Source: Chrysomallon squamiferum | Lineage: Eukaryota > Mollusca > Gastropoda > Neomphalida > Peltospiridae | Reading direction: 5' to 3' | Assembly: GCA_012295275.1 (NCBI GenBank) | Contig: CM022673.1 | Coordinates: 26,189,261 to 26,253,260 of the forward strand | DNA length: 64,000 nt | Shown here: piece by piece, positions 1-14,138 of the stretch | Layout: each line of letters opens with the position of its first letter | How positions within the stretch are numbered: the stretch's first letter is position 1 | Program-made: the position numbers and the translations under genes | The notes under the pieces: model-generated | Seen by the model: only the letters and a program-made list of their open reading frames with translations | Databases searched by the model: none | Told to the model about the DNA's origin: nothing

Positions 1-9
1 ATAAAATGA

Positions 10-42
<33 letters not shown>

Positions 43-2839
43 GCTTATTTATGCAAAGCTTAAATAGAAGCATATACACAATAAAAAATAATAAATTATT
101 AGAAGGAAAAAAAAAAGAAATACCTGATTATTCAGATTATATATAAAATTTATACTGAAGAATACAGAGAAATAAAAAAAAAAAAAAAAGAAGAAAAATA
201 CATGAAAACTCGTAGATTATATAAAAAGAAAAACAACAGTACATAATTATTACATACAAAGCATGAAGCAAACAAAAAGCTGTACAATGTGGAGAGGCTA
301 TCTCAGTGCTGGTCAACAAAAGCTGCAGCTGCACAACCAGAATCATTGGTCAGTACCAATCAGTCATCTTGAATCAACACATTCAAAATTATTTCTATCA
401 AAAAACACAGTCAACAAAATTATTACATAAACATCCTTTCAAATAAGCTTACAAATAAATCACAAATATATTAATAATTTCTTGAAACATTTTTTTTTTT
501 TTTTTTTTAAATCAATAATTTCATAACAAAAGAAAATAATTAAAAAATGAATTTAAAAAAGCCCTGGAAATCAATCTATAGGAACTGCAAACCAATTTTA
601 CGAAATTTTTTCAAAAGTACATTGTGTCCTGATTCAACTTTAAGAAAAAAGAAAGCATGAAAGTTAACTAAGTAAGTTTAATCCAACGCAAATGTATCTT
701 CTAAATCACTACAGAACAGACAAATCACAAAAATACAAAGATGTGTGTATATATATATATATATGTAAAAAATAATATAATCACTTAACACAACACAGCA
801 GAATCGAATAAGTAAATATATAACGTGTCATAAAGCCATACAAAGAATATAAACCCAGTATATACAAACAAAGGTGTTACATTAAAAGATAGATAAATCT
901 ATTTATAATGATGTACTCTCATTCTGAGAAAACACTGCATATCTACAGATACACTCACTCTATAGTATAAGTATTAAAAAAATAAAACTGCTTTGTTAAA
1001 TGATGTACAAGCATCAAAATGGCTTTATAAATGCCTCTATGTGTATTAAGTTCATGATATTTAGAGAAAAAGCCTGTACTTTTATAAGATATTAAAGGTT
1101 AAATAAATAAATAAATACTGATATATATATGCAAACTGAGAAGTATTGTTAAGTTCACACACAATAATATACATTGACACGCTTATATTTAGTGATATTA
1201 AAGATGAAATATATATACTAACTTAGCAAAATGTTTTTTGTTTTGTTTTCTTGTATGAATGATACACACAGACACAAATCAAATAATACAAAAATGTGAT
1301 GATAAAAAACATGCAAGTCTTCAAACCAAAAAAATATGACACATATGTGATCAACATCTCATTCACACAAATGTTTATAAAACCTGCACAATGACTGGTA
1401 GGAGGTAAACCCTCGTATGCTTTGAAAGAACGTAAAGGTTTAATTAAAATACCTGTTTATAATTACCCTTTTTTTTTATAAAATTAAAGCATAGAAAATT
1501 CTTTCCTAAGCTGCCCTGCCCTTAAAGGAAATGTTTTTATTTATTCTAAATATTTTAAACCACTGTTACAATTATGACTCGATATATAAGATTAAGAACT
1601 GCATGAATAATAAGGGGAAATTTGATGCTGTCGAGCAAAAAAATGTTTTTCTTTTTTTTAGAAACATTTTTTTATTACCCCTCTAACAAATATGCACAGT
1701 TCAAAAGACAATAAAACAGCTACCACAGTGTTTGTCAAACCAGGTGGATTGGGAATTAGCCTAAAAGAGCACCAAGGAATTGTGTAATACCTGAGATTAG
1801 TGAGTAACTAAGGTGAGATGGCTCATTCAAATCATTACTGAATTCTCTGTAAATTTTCAAACTTCTGTTTGTATACATCTAGGAATATTTGCTAGAAGTA
1901 ATGATATGCAATCAACTCAAAACATTTGGCAATTGTGAAAAAAAAGAATATTTTGATATTTTTAAACTTTATAGTCATTACAAAAATAATTAAAAAAATA
2001 AAAATAAAAATTTCATGAATACTAACTATATATGATGACTGTTTAAGTTTTATGTTAAGCATTCTCTATCATGATGGTGTAATGGGATTCTATTCTCATG
2101 GAGTAAAATTAACATATTTCAGTTATTTTACAGGTTTCCTATAAAGTCCAGCATCATTTTAAACATTAATTACAAGGAAGTTAAGTGTTCATATAGAAAA
2201 AACAATCTTTTACAGATATATTCCCACAGAAATTATCTTTAACATGTTATTCTTTGACAAAACACAAAATATATCTCCAAAATACATACATCTTCATGCT
2301 TTTTCATTGCAACTGACATTTTAAACATTGCAAGACTTTCTCAATATAACCTAATCCAAATCAGACAAATAAGACAATCAAAAAAGACAACAGAAGATAC
2401 TGTAATTTCTAGAGAATAAATTCACAACTTAATTTAAATCATGATTTTTTACACACACACACACACATGTACACAGAGATAATTATTAAAAAATATCATT
2501 TAATATTGCTAACTATGACATCAAATATATGAAGTTAAATCCAAATGAATGACATGTATGAATAAAAACATGAAGAATTGACAATGGTGACTCCTGTTTG
2601 AACTACTCTCACTGTTTGCAAAGATACTGATGAGCAACTAAAACATTAAGGCAATAGAAAGCTCCAGTTTAAATGAGTGAAACGTTTGCATAGCTTCAAC
2701 AATGTAAAAGCTTTTAAATGGCAATGTGCAAGAAGATCATATAGTTAGTAAATGAAATAATAATAAATAGAAGCAATAACAATAATAACAGTAATAATAG
2801 TAGTAGTAGTAGCATTAGTAGTAATAGTATCATTAGTAA

Positions 2840-2883
<44 letters not shown>

Positions 2884-3807
2884 ATAACAACAGTAATAGT
2901 CATGGTAGTAGTAATAATCATAATAATAAAAACAATTATTAAAAAATAACCTATGACATTGCAAAAAGAATAAAAAATAAAAAATCATCATATTCTTTAA
3001 TTGTGTTATATACAAAATTAAATTTAAAAAAAACAACAATAATAAAAATTAAATTATAGTCCATGATCTTTCTCCTTCTCTGATCTTTAAATAATGATAA
3101 CAGACAAATAAAATAAAATGAAAATAAAACTGATATAAACACATTCCAGTGTCTACAGAACGTTACGTAAACTAAAATTCAACAGCTATCAGTAACTGTG
3201 TAGATAATGAAAGATTTATTAATTTTCTTTTTTATTTAGTCTTTGCATTATATACACACACAAACACACACACACACACAGAATCGCAACATTCAGTTTA
3301 CCAGTTAGCCAGCTGTAGTTAAATATGACTGATATTTACATCAAATACACCAAGTTCTTGTATGAGCACTTTATGAATGGAATAAACAGATGCTGCAGTC
3401 AAATAATAATAAAAAAACAAATCCATGAATCACGCAAAAAATATCTGTCACACTAGTTTTTTTTTACACTTTGTCCTCTGTCTCAAATTTAAATACTGAT
3501 TTCTTCAGTACAAATAAATTCACTTCAACATAATTACTCTGGATTTATGCTAAATAAATTATTATCAAACAAGCCCATAACTAAAAAGCCAGTATTTAAA
3601 CGCGCAATGAAGCAGACCACACTTGTCTTAATTATTAATTATGATTTTTTCTCAATCACAGCAATCACAGCTAAAATAAACTCAAAATTTTGACATTTTC
3701 TATATCATAATAATCATCAATGGAAGCAGTTTTGGAATGATTTAGTGAGTTGACACACACCTAGTTTACACCCACACACACACACTCACTCACACATGCA
3801 CACATAA

Positions 3808-3853
<46 letters not shown>

Positions 3854-4036
3854 AAAAAAAAAAATGTATTCATACTGCTGTAATTTTTTTTGGAAATTTG
3901 TTTCATTAAGGCACATATCACTGATGATGGTTATGGAATAAAACATACAAAGCTAGTAGCTATCATCAGCTGAGAGTTTGGAGTGTGTCTATGGGGAATG
4001 CTATTTCAGACTTGATACACACATAACACAAACAAC
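1..4036 (-). other. Integrin 3' flank / probable 3' UTR and downstream DNA
   Basis: No further coding sequence is recognisable. It probably contains the long 3' UTR of the integrin gene, but AATAAA-like hexamers are too common in this AT-rich DNA to choose a poly(A) site. It holds an A-run at 11-40, (AC)n near 2,450 and 3,250, an (AGT)n array at about 2,793-2,890 and (AAT)n plus poly-A at 3,811-3,864. Confidence 0.4.
2793..2890. repeat. (AGT)n/(AAT)n trinucleotide array
   Basis: Mostly AGT units with interruptions, longest clean part about 2,838-2,883. It makes tyrosine-rich shadow frames on the minus strand. Confidence 0.9.
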
Positions 4037-4132
4037 TCAAATTGCAGCATCGTCATCCAGGTCCTTCTTCTTCTCAACTTCAACCTGAAACGTCTGCATC
4101 TGCTCTGGCTTCTTCCTCTTGAAGAATCCAAG
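4037..4132 (-). CDS. Integrin alpha exon 25: cytoplasmic tail and stop
   Basis: Encodes LGFFKRKKPEQMQTFQVEVE then an acidic end KKDLDDDAAI and TGA at 4,037-4,039. GFFKR is the inner-membrane clasp motif that contacts the beta tail. The tail is 31 residues. The acidic end differs from the longer vertebrate alpha6 tail; no alternative tail exon was recognised. Confidence 0.96.
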   Translation of the reverse strand, partial: LGFFKRKKPEQMQTFQVEVEKKKDLDDDAAI

Positions 4133-4320
4133 CTGCAGTAGTAATAAGAATAATTAATAATAATAATAATACTAATAATAATGATAATGATAATATAACA
4201 ACAACAATAACAGCAATGATGATAATGATGATAATAATAATAATAACAATAATATTAATAATAATAAATAATAATAATAATGATGATGATGATGATAATA
4301 TAACAACAACAATAATAGCA

Positions 4321-4363
<43 letters not shown>

Positions 4364-4971
4364 TAATGATAATAATAATAAATAATAATAATAATAATAA
4401 TAAAATAATGGATAATAAAATAATGATGAATATGTTAACAAACAATATAAGCAATGATGATAATGATGATAATAATAATCATAATAATAATTAGGAAGAT
4501 ATATTAATAATATAATAATAATACTAATGAATAATAAATAATAATAATAATAATGATGATAATAATATAACAACAACAATAACAGCAATGATGATAATGA
4601 TGATAATAATGATCATAATAATCCTTTATGGAAGATAATATTAATAATAATAATATAATAAAATAATAATAAATAAATAAAATAATAATGAAAATGACTA
4701 AATGAAATAATAATAACTGTAGCAAGAATAATGTCATCAAAAACAATTACAAAATATGCATGAATATGTTAACAAACATACTTTAATCCTGTATAAATGT
4801 ATGATATGATATATAATAATAACAGTAATAAGAAATTTTCTTACCCTCCATAATAACAAGATGAGTCCAACTAAAAGCAAAATGCCAACGAGAACTGCAA
4901 CTAAAATAATCCACCACTGAATTCCTTTTCCTGGTTGATCCTTTATGTCAGGCATTGCCCTTGTTAGTGCC

Positions 4972-5014
<43 letters not shown>

Positions 5015-5130
5015 GTAAATAAATAAATAAATAAATAATGAAGTAAATAAATAAATAAATAAATAAATAAGTAAATAAATAAATAAAAAATAAATAAGTA
5101 AATAAGTAAATAATTAATGAGGTAAATAAG

Positions 5131-5173
<43 letters not shown>

Positions 5174-8100
5174 GCAAATAAATAAATAAATATGTAAATA
5201 ATAAATAAAGTAATTAAATAAATAAATAAATAAATAAAATCAACAACAGAACACACAAATTAATAATTATTTTATTCTTAAAGATACAATTTGTATTCTT
5301 TCATGCAGCTGTTTTTTTTGTGGGTTTTTTAATTTTAACCAAACCATGACTGTCATATCAAAACTATGCACAGCACTGTAGTAATTTACTGAGCCTTTCA
5401 GAACATTATCAGTATTTCAATTGATGTCAACCTCGTTATTAGTTTCTTATTTTATAGCCATACTTTATTGTTAGTAAAGACCTGAAGCCATTAATAAAAA
5501 AAAAAAAAAAAAAAAATATTATAAAATGTATTTAAGCTAATTGTGTATTCTTACGCAAACATTTTAATATAATGGATCCTTCAAGTTGTTAACAGACAAT
5601 GAATCCATTATTATTAAGCAGAAAGTATAGGTTTACGTTCAGAATGATGCACATAAAATATAAATGAAAGACCACACTTACAGAATTCACTCTGTTAAGT
5701 TTGTTGGACTCAATGTTCAATGATGGATCAATGTCTAGTTTTGCTCTTGATAGAATTTTCACTTCTGTAACACTCTTAAAATCCTGTTAAAAAAAAAAAT
5801 TATAAAATAAATCTTAGAACTTAAAATAATTACCTTATTTGTAAGCTAACACTGTTAAACAAAAGAGAAATTAATTTTTATTAATAACAACTGGTTATGT
5901 GCCAAGAGGAGTATTCATGAAAGCCTTGAAGATGCTTGTCAGCTGCAAACCAGTTAACTAGCAATAAACAATGTGTTAAATACTTTCTACAGCATGAAAA
6001 TATCTGAACATGTCTAGGGGTATGGATTTATTTTATTTCAACATATTCAGAAAGAAAACAAAATTTTTTACTATTATATTACAGCCACAAGTTTTAACAA
6101 CAAAAATAATGTTGTAATTTCCTATTTCTGGACACGTTCCAATTAAAAAAGAAAAAGTTGTTTAAATAAAGAGAAGTTAACTGTGTTCAAGGATGACATG
6201 TTTTTTCAAGTTAGGAGCTATGTTATCCACCATGTATGTTTTACTATATCATTTTAATTTTTAAGTATTGCATGCAGTTTTTGTGGGCATGATTGACTCA
6301 TTGAATTTAAGATATTTATTAATAAGAATACCCAATGTTTTTTTTTACATTAATAACTCATTAAGTTTAAAACATCTGTTTACAAGAAACTCAATGTTTT
6401 ATGTACACGAATGAGCCATTAAGTTTAAAACATCTGTTTACAAGAAACTCAAAGATTTTTACACACGAATGACTCGTTAAGTTTAAAACATCTGTTTATA
6501 AGAAACCCAATGTTTTTTGTACACAAATGACTCTTTAAGTTTAAAACGTGTTTACAAGAAACTTAAGATATCTGTTAACCAGAAACTCAGTGTTTTTCAA
6601 GAGCAAGTTTTTACCAGCAGAAGTGTTGACTCCCACAGTCGACCTCGCAGAATGACAGTGACGTAAGCTCGACTCTTCAGTTCCCCAATGCTGCAGATTA
6701 TTGTGTGACACTTTGCTGTCTTTCTCTGACAATCCTGTTAAATAAATAACACAGTTAATAAGTGTATCAACACTTTAAAAAACAGTTTGTTTCCTCCATT
6801 ATTTCTTGAAGGGCATACACAGCAATGCCTCTCAGAATCCTAGGTCACATTTCATCTCACATTCCTCAATTCCTCTCCCATTTTGATTTGTCTTCTATTA
6901 ATTTATTTGCCATTATATTTTAACAGTGATATTTTTATCAGAACAGTTTATAAAACAAAAAAAAAAAAATACTTTATTAAATGAAATGAAAAGAAATTGT
7001 TTTATTTATATTTCAGCGGATGATAAAACAATTCATCAAAAGCCCTTCCAATCAAAAAATTACTAAAAAGTTTTGTCAGGTTTGACTTAAAAATCGTTTA
7101 TAGAATTCCTGTAAAATAACCAACAGTGACTTAGGCTTTTGCATGTTGATTGTCATGTCAGTTTACTATAATAACTAAGTTATTAAACTGGCTACAGTTG
7201 TCTTATACTGTTATCAGTGGACAGATATTTTTTCTCAAAAATTCATGAACAGGACAGTCCCAAAGAGAATTAAGCTGATTCATCATATTTTAATTTTTAA
7301 AAATTTTTCTTTTGTGAACAGTTAATTCATGATCTCACTCATGGTTGTGTATATTTGCATATCATTTGATATATCTAGTTCACTAGGAACATTATTTCTA
7401 TGTTTGGAGATCCTTGCTTCACTGAAATTCCTCCACAATTCCTATCCTAGGGACTAAGTAACTTATGTGAGAATCACCGATATCCTGTGGTATGTACTGT
7501 GCTGCAATTATTTTGACATTACAGCATTTTTTTTTACTGACACAACTCTAAGCATATTCTAGCAACAATTTATTACACTTTGTATATTAAAGTAATGCGT
7601 ACTAGCAGTTTCTTTTATCCAAAACATTTTCTTATAACTTTTAATATTTTTTAGCATTATTTCATCCATTACTCCAATGATGTTCAACACAAATATATAT
7701 ATATATATAGCTTACAAATGTGTGAAGAGTTTAGGAAATCCTGTACGTACCAATACCACATTTTTCTCATCGTCTCTCTTTGATCTGACTCCAACATCTC
7801 GACGTTTGCGTTTGACCTCCAAATCAACGACTGATTCTGCAACACCTCCTCTTGTCTGTAGACAGAAACAAACATTAACAATCAACTTAACCAAATCTGG
7901 ATCAAAAACAGACTGATCTGTGCTTAAAGCGTTTTTTTTATCTACTGCGACAAAGTCTTATGTTAAAGCAATCACTATCGACAAAATGCAAAATTCATGC
8001 AATACGAGAGATCTATATTCGAGTTAATGCACGTAATGTAGTGATGTAAGAAAAATATTTTAACAGCTGCCAATAAACAAATGATGCAGGAACTTTGTTA

Positions 8101-11100
8101 ACAGTTTATTCAGTCATATATGAATAATCAGATCTTTCTTTTCTTCTTTTTTTTTTCTGTAATAATTGATTTTTTTTTTTTTACTGTGTATATGGTCCTG
8201 TTTAAGCTTTGTGTGTAATCTACTGAATATACAAAATTTTTTTTTTTTTTTTTTTTAACTATATGAAATAAAAAGAGTGTATTTTAGGCTGGATGCAACG
8301 TAATATTGTGGTAAATACATAAAAAAAGGAATTCTTATCAGGTAGGACTCATAATGAAGTCTAAGGTAAGACAGAAGGACATAGACTAAAAAGGGCAAGA
8401 AAAATAACAAAATTGGAAGCCTTATTAATTTTAATACTCTGCCTTTTATTCATTACTAACATTTTTAAGGCTAGATATTTTTATTTCTAGTAAATAACTA
8501 AAGAAAATGATATCAAAAAAGGAAAGTAATGATGCATGGTGTTGGATACCAGTTATCAAAAAGGGTCAAAAAAAATAAAAAATAAATAAATAAATAAAAA
8601 ATCAAATAAACAAATAAATATAATTAAATTAAAAATTAAAAATTAAATAAAAAATAAAAAATTAAATAATAATAATAAAAAAATAAAAAATAAAAAATAA
8701 TAATAATAAAAAGTAAATTCAACTTGAAATGAAATCTATAACCACAGTAATTTACACTTTGTTAATCTTCCTTTTTTACATGCCACAAGCATAAGAAATA
8801 GAAAGAAAAATAGTTTTGATGTGATAAAACATAGAATTGTGTATTTAAATAGATACAGACATACATCAATTTTTCAAATATTAAAATAAACAAGCAGATT
8901 TTTTTATATATAAAACATGCAATTTTATATACAGAATAAATATCATTTAAATGTATCTTTACAAATTAAAGCCCCGTTTAAAAAAATACTTGCAAAACAT
9001 TTTATCACCTTAAAAAGCTCATTTTAAAACAAAAATAATTAAAAAATTAACAAAATGAATCTCAATCACTGACAAAACTTACATTTCTTCTTGGTGGGCG
9101 GATGATGAAGTCAGGATTTTCCTACGTACATGAAACAAATTAAAACTGTTGCTAAAATCCACTTTAAATATATTTTTATAACTCAGATATTCAAATATGT
9201 CCTTAGCATGTCATTTACTGTGCAAGGTAAATAAATATTATGTACCAATATACTGATAGCATAGTGTGCACAATAAAAGAATGTTTTCAAAATGCTTATA
9301 AATGACTACAGAAAAGTTGTGGACATTGTTTTAAGCATGAAGTATTAACCATTCATTCTTGTGAATTTAATTTGTAAGTGTTGTAAAAAATAGACATCGG
9401 ACATCAAAATGCTGTTATTTTAATTAATTATTCATGTTATAAAGATACAGAAAATGCATTTCGTGCTAATTTAGATATATTATTATTAATAAACATGAGA
9501 CAAGAATAACAAGCAAAATGCATTAGTTTCATAAATTTATTTCAAATGTGATTTGCTAATTTCATTAAAAACGTCAAGATTTTTATATTTTTTTTTTTTT
9601 TTTACAAACAAATCTAAACTACATGATTTTTTAGTTATTATTATTAGAAGTTGTATTTCACATGCACAACAAGGAATCCATGCATCTTAAAACATTATTT
9701 ATTATCATACTTTATTATTAACAAAAAGAGTAAAATCTCCTTGAAATGACACCAAACATATTTGTTTATACTACTAGAGGTACTTGTGCTTTGAATAGCT
9801 TTAAAAAATAAATAAAAATAAAATATAATAACAGACTACTACTATACAAGTAGAAAATGAATACCTTTATTCCCAGAGGATTGATGATCTTTGGGTTTAT
9901 AATACATTCAGCTGGTCCATTCATAATCTGTTAAAATAAATTTCAGTTAGTTAAGATAACAGATACTTTTAATAAATATTAATTATTGTTTCAGTTTTAA
10001 CAAACGTCAATCAGAATTACTTTAACTGTACGATAATTCTAATTTCGGGGATAAATATAAAATATTTTACATGGATTAAGATAATAATACACAAATGTTT
10101 ATCTCAGTACACATAATGAATGATGTTGCAATAAACACAATTAAGACAGTTTTACTGTGAAATACGTTCATTAAGAATAACCGGTACATCATAATTATAC
10201 ATTTTTTTAAAACATTTGATAAATATAATGATAATAGCAAAAAAAAAAAAAAAAAAAAAAAAAGATTTCCCCAAAAAAGAAATAATGGTTGGTGACTCAA
10301 GCAGTAAATGGAAGACAACTAACCACTGGAGCCTGCATCAAGTACAGAAGATGTTTCCCATTTCCTGGCTCACCTGCCACCTGGAATGGCCAGCTGATTG
10401 TCAGTGTAGAGGCTGCCACTGTTCCTGGTCCATTATTTATCACCTAAAAAATTTCACATTTAGTAAACAACAGTAAAGACTGGTATAAAGTTTGTTTTAA
10501 AAATATTTACTACACCATTGTATATTTTGAATTTGTATTAAATATATAGAATTTTTCACAATATTACAAAATGTTCATTTTGTCAAATGACAGTGGAAAT
10601 GGATAGCAGATGTGGTGTTTCTGGTATTGTAAATAATTGACAATTGTTCTTTTAATTTTTATTTCATTTTTAATATATGTGATAGCTGTATTCTGCTTAG
10701 TATCCAAACTAAGATGTTGTAAAGAGCTTATCCAACTGGACTTTTTTTCTGAATGAATTTATCAGCTGATGAGTAAACTGGTTTTATCGATGCTTAAAAA
10801 CCTGCCTGTGTAAAGGAATGAGTATCTGAAACTTACACTGAAGGTGTGGTTGACAGCTGGACCTATCTCATCCTCAATGTGAATAGCACTTTCACCTCGC
10901 GGTTCTCCTTTGTAGGTTATTGGGTAATCAGGACTGGCAATGCTGGAATCAAAGTGACAGACATGTCATCAATTTTAGTTACTTTAAAATTTATTTGATT
11001 TTTTTTTAATTACTTTAAAATTTATTTGAATTTATTTGAATTACTTTAAAATTTATGTGAATTTATTTGAATTACTTTAAAACTGATTTGAATTTATTTT

Positions 11101-12290
11101 AATTACTTTAAAAGGTATTTGAATTTATTTTAATTACTCTAAATTTATTTTTATTTATTTAAACATATAAAATCATAAACAGAAAGAACATGAACCCAAC
11201 AACAGTAAAACAATATTAATAGCAATAACCTTTCACAATGACCAAACGTTGTTGATCTAAAAAAAATTGGTAAAAAGTTTAAGAGTCACCTAAAAATTTG
11301 TTAATTCAGTAAGTTATTAATTTCTTAAGTTTTTAAAGCTTGCTGTAACTGCATCCCAATATGAAACTTAATTAATGTTGTACTTACCCGTTCAAATACA
11401 TTTCAGCTCTGATGATAACACGGAATGGAATGTGGATTTTGTCATTTTCAGGTGTTTTTTCAATGCTTGATCTACAAGAAAGAAAAAATCTTGTGTATTA
11501 AACCCTTTAGTGGTTTTCTCTTTGTCCCTGCTTTAAATACCTGAGCTTCTTATTAGTGCCTATCTTACATATATGCATAGCAAATGAAAAATATTCTCTA
11601 CATTTTAAATCTTATGAAATGTCTACTCTATAAACTTTTTTCCAAGATGTAAATATTTCACTCACTGTCATATTCATTTGAAGACTGCTTTATTATGTTT
11701 ACAAAATGTGATGGAAACTTAAAAGATAAGGAAAGATTATTTTTTTTCCTGCCAGCTAATCTAAAATATTAAAACAAAGAATGCTGAACATTCATCATTC
11801 AGTTTGACTTAAGAAAAACAACTGTTTGCTACTGCAGTATGAAGCAACACAGTTAACACTCTCTGTGTCCATTCTCAAATGACAGTTCCCTATTTTTAAT
11901 TAATTTTATATAATTACGTGAACATTTCTGAACTTACGTATTAACCCAAGCAACCAGGCTGAGAGATTTCTCTGATGGATGCAGGTTCGTGGGATCCAGC
12001 TTTATTCTGAAGTCAACTCTGTGATTCTCTGGCAGTGGATTGCCAATCTCTTCACACTCAATCAGAGAAGCGTTGTTCTTCACCGGCTCACATTTAACAG
12101 AGGTTTCCTGTTGTTGACAAAACATTAGATTTTAATTCAGTAATCGTTACAGCACTTATGTTGCTCAAATATTCACAAATAAAAAAATTTTTTTTTAAAA
12201 AATAAGAAATATGCAAACATTTTAAAGTTTAGAATGCATTACTAACTTCTGATTTTTGACTGTAATAGGAACTATTTTATGTTGTTATTA

Positions 12291-12327
<37 letters not shown>

Positions 12328-14057
12328 CATAACTGTTTTTTTATAAAAATTCTGCAGATCACTGGTTGTGAATAGTTTTTTGTTTTACTGTTTAATAAAC
12401 AGTGTGTCAGTCAAATTAAGATGTAGTTTTAAAAAAAAACAATTGGATTTGTTGCAAACTGCTAATTCATGTGAGTAGCTCATTAATTGTTAAATTAATG
12501 TTAAAAAGTGTTAAAACAAATATGTTCCATTAAAATAAACAGTCTGTTTTATTTCTCATTCTCAGAAGTATGTAAGATGATGTTTTAAAAAACATACATA
12601 CTGGATTTGTTGCAAACAGGGTCTCTGTTCCTAAATATATAAATAATGATTATGATAAAATAAATAAGTGACTTGGGTTTTTAAAATAAAATATAAAATT
12701 TGATTATGATAAAATAAACAAGTAATAGGTTGGTGATGTTCACTGTCAGATGACCACAGTAGATCCTCTCCCATACTCAGAACATGTCTGTAAATTAGCA
12801 TCACTGACAAAACAGGTGTAAAAATATACAAATAATGATTATGAATAAATAAATAAGTAATAGGTGATGGTAAAATAAATATATAAATAATGATTATGAT
12901 AAAATAAATAATTTGTAGGTGATGGTAAAATAAATATAAAAATAATGCTGATTATAAAATATATAAATAATGATAAAATAAAATAAAGAGGGAACCAGAT
13001 ATAAAAATATATAAATAATGCTGATGATAAAATAAATAAATAATAGTTGACAAAAAATAAATAAATACATAAATAATAGATGATAATAAAATAGATAAAT
13101 AATGACAACAACAAAATAAATAATAGATGATAACAAAAATAAAATTAATAAATAAATAGAGGATGATAAAATAAATAAATAATAGATGATAATCAAATGA
13201 TATGAAAAAGAAGATGAAATCAATTTCAATAATCATTTACCAGTTTCAGAATATTATTAATTTTACTGTGGAAATACACAAACAGTTAACTTACCGAGGG
13301 AAGTCCCAGTGAAAATGCAAGTTGAAGATTGCTGTCACATCTGTCATCATCTCCACACTCCTTGTGAAAGTTAACCTGTTATAAAAAAACAAAATGTCAC
13401 CTACAAAGTACATTTATAAAAAAATATATATATATTATTAATATATTTTATTGTTAGAAAAGGTTGGTTTATGAAAAACAAACTCTAGCAAATATTTGTC
13501 TTGATGACTCAAGATATATCTTAAAATATTATTAAAAACTCTTAACTGCATTTTTACAATGACACAGATATCAGTGGCAGTTGTGAATCTGGAAGTTGAA
13601 ACTTAATATTTAAAAACAAAAAAAATCATGCTGGGTTTTTAATTTAATAATTACCTTTGTATTTATTCAATAAATTATTTAAGTATCATGTGAGCACCAA
13701 ATACCTACTAAGAAAACGAAAAATAACCAAAATGATTAAATAAAGAGAATTATATCAACTTTAGATAAATTAATCCACATTTGGCATTACTAATACACAT
13801 GATATAAGAGTCTAATCTAGTTTCTAAAACTGAGTTTGGAGTGTATTACCATTGCAGTGAATGTTGTTGATGAAATGTCAGTACCCTCGAAGTCAGTCGC
13901 CAAGATGGGGTACTCGTTGATGTCAGTGAGGGGTGCCCCAGGGTTGGGCCGAGTGAAAGGTTTTTCTTCCAGGGTGTAACTGATCTCAAACATCAGTGGG
14001 TTCAGCTTGTCAGGAAAATTTTCCTATAAATAAAATATATCTATCTATATCTATCTA

Positions 14058-14138
<81 letters not shown>

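Noticed and set aside
4080-5256. Several open frames of 60-138 codons made of Ile, Leu, Tyr, Asn (for example YLFIYLFI...)
   Set aside because: They are translations of (AAT)n and (AAAT)n repeats, have no coding composition, and overlap real integrin splice sites.
7677-7916. 79-codon plus-strand frame and other minus-strand frames
   Set aside because: Shadows of integrin exon 21.
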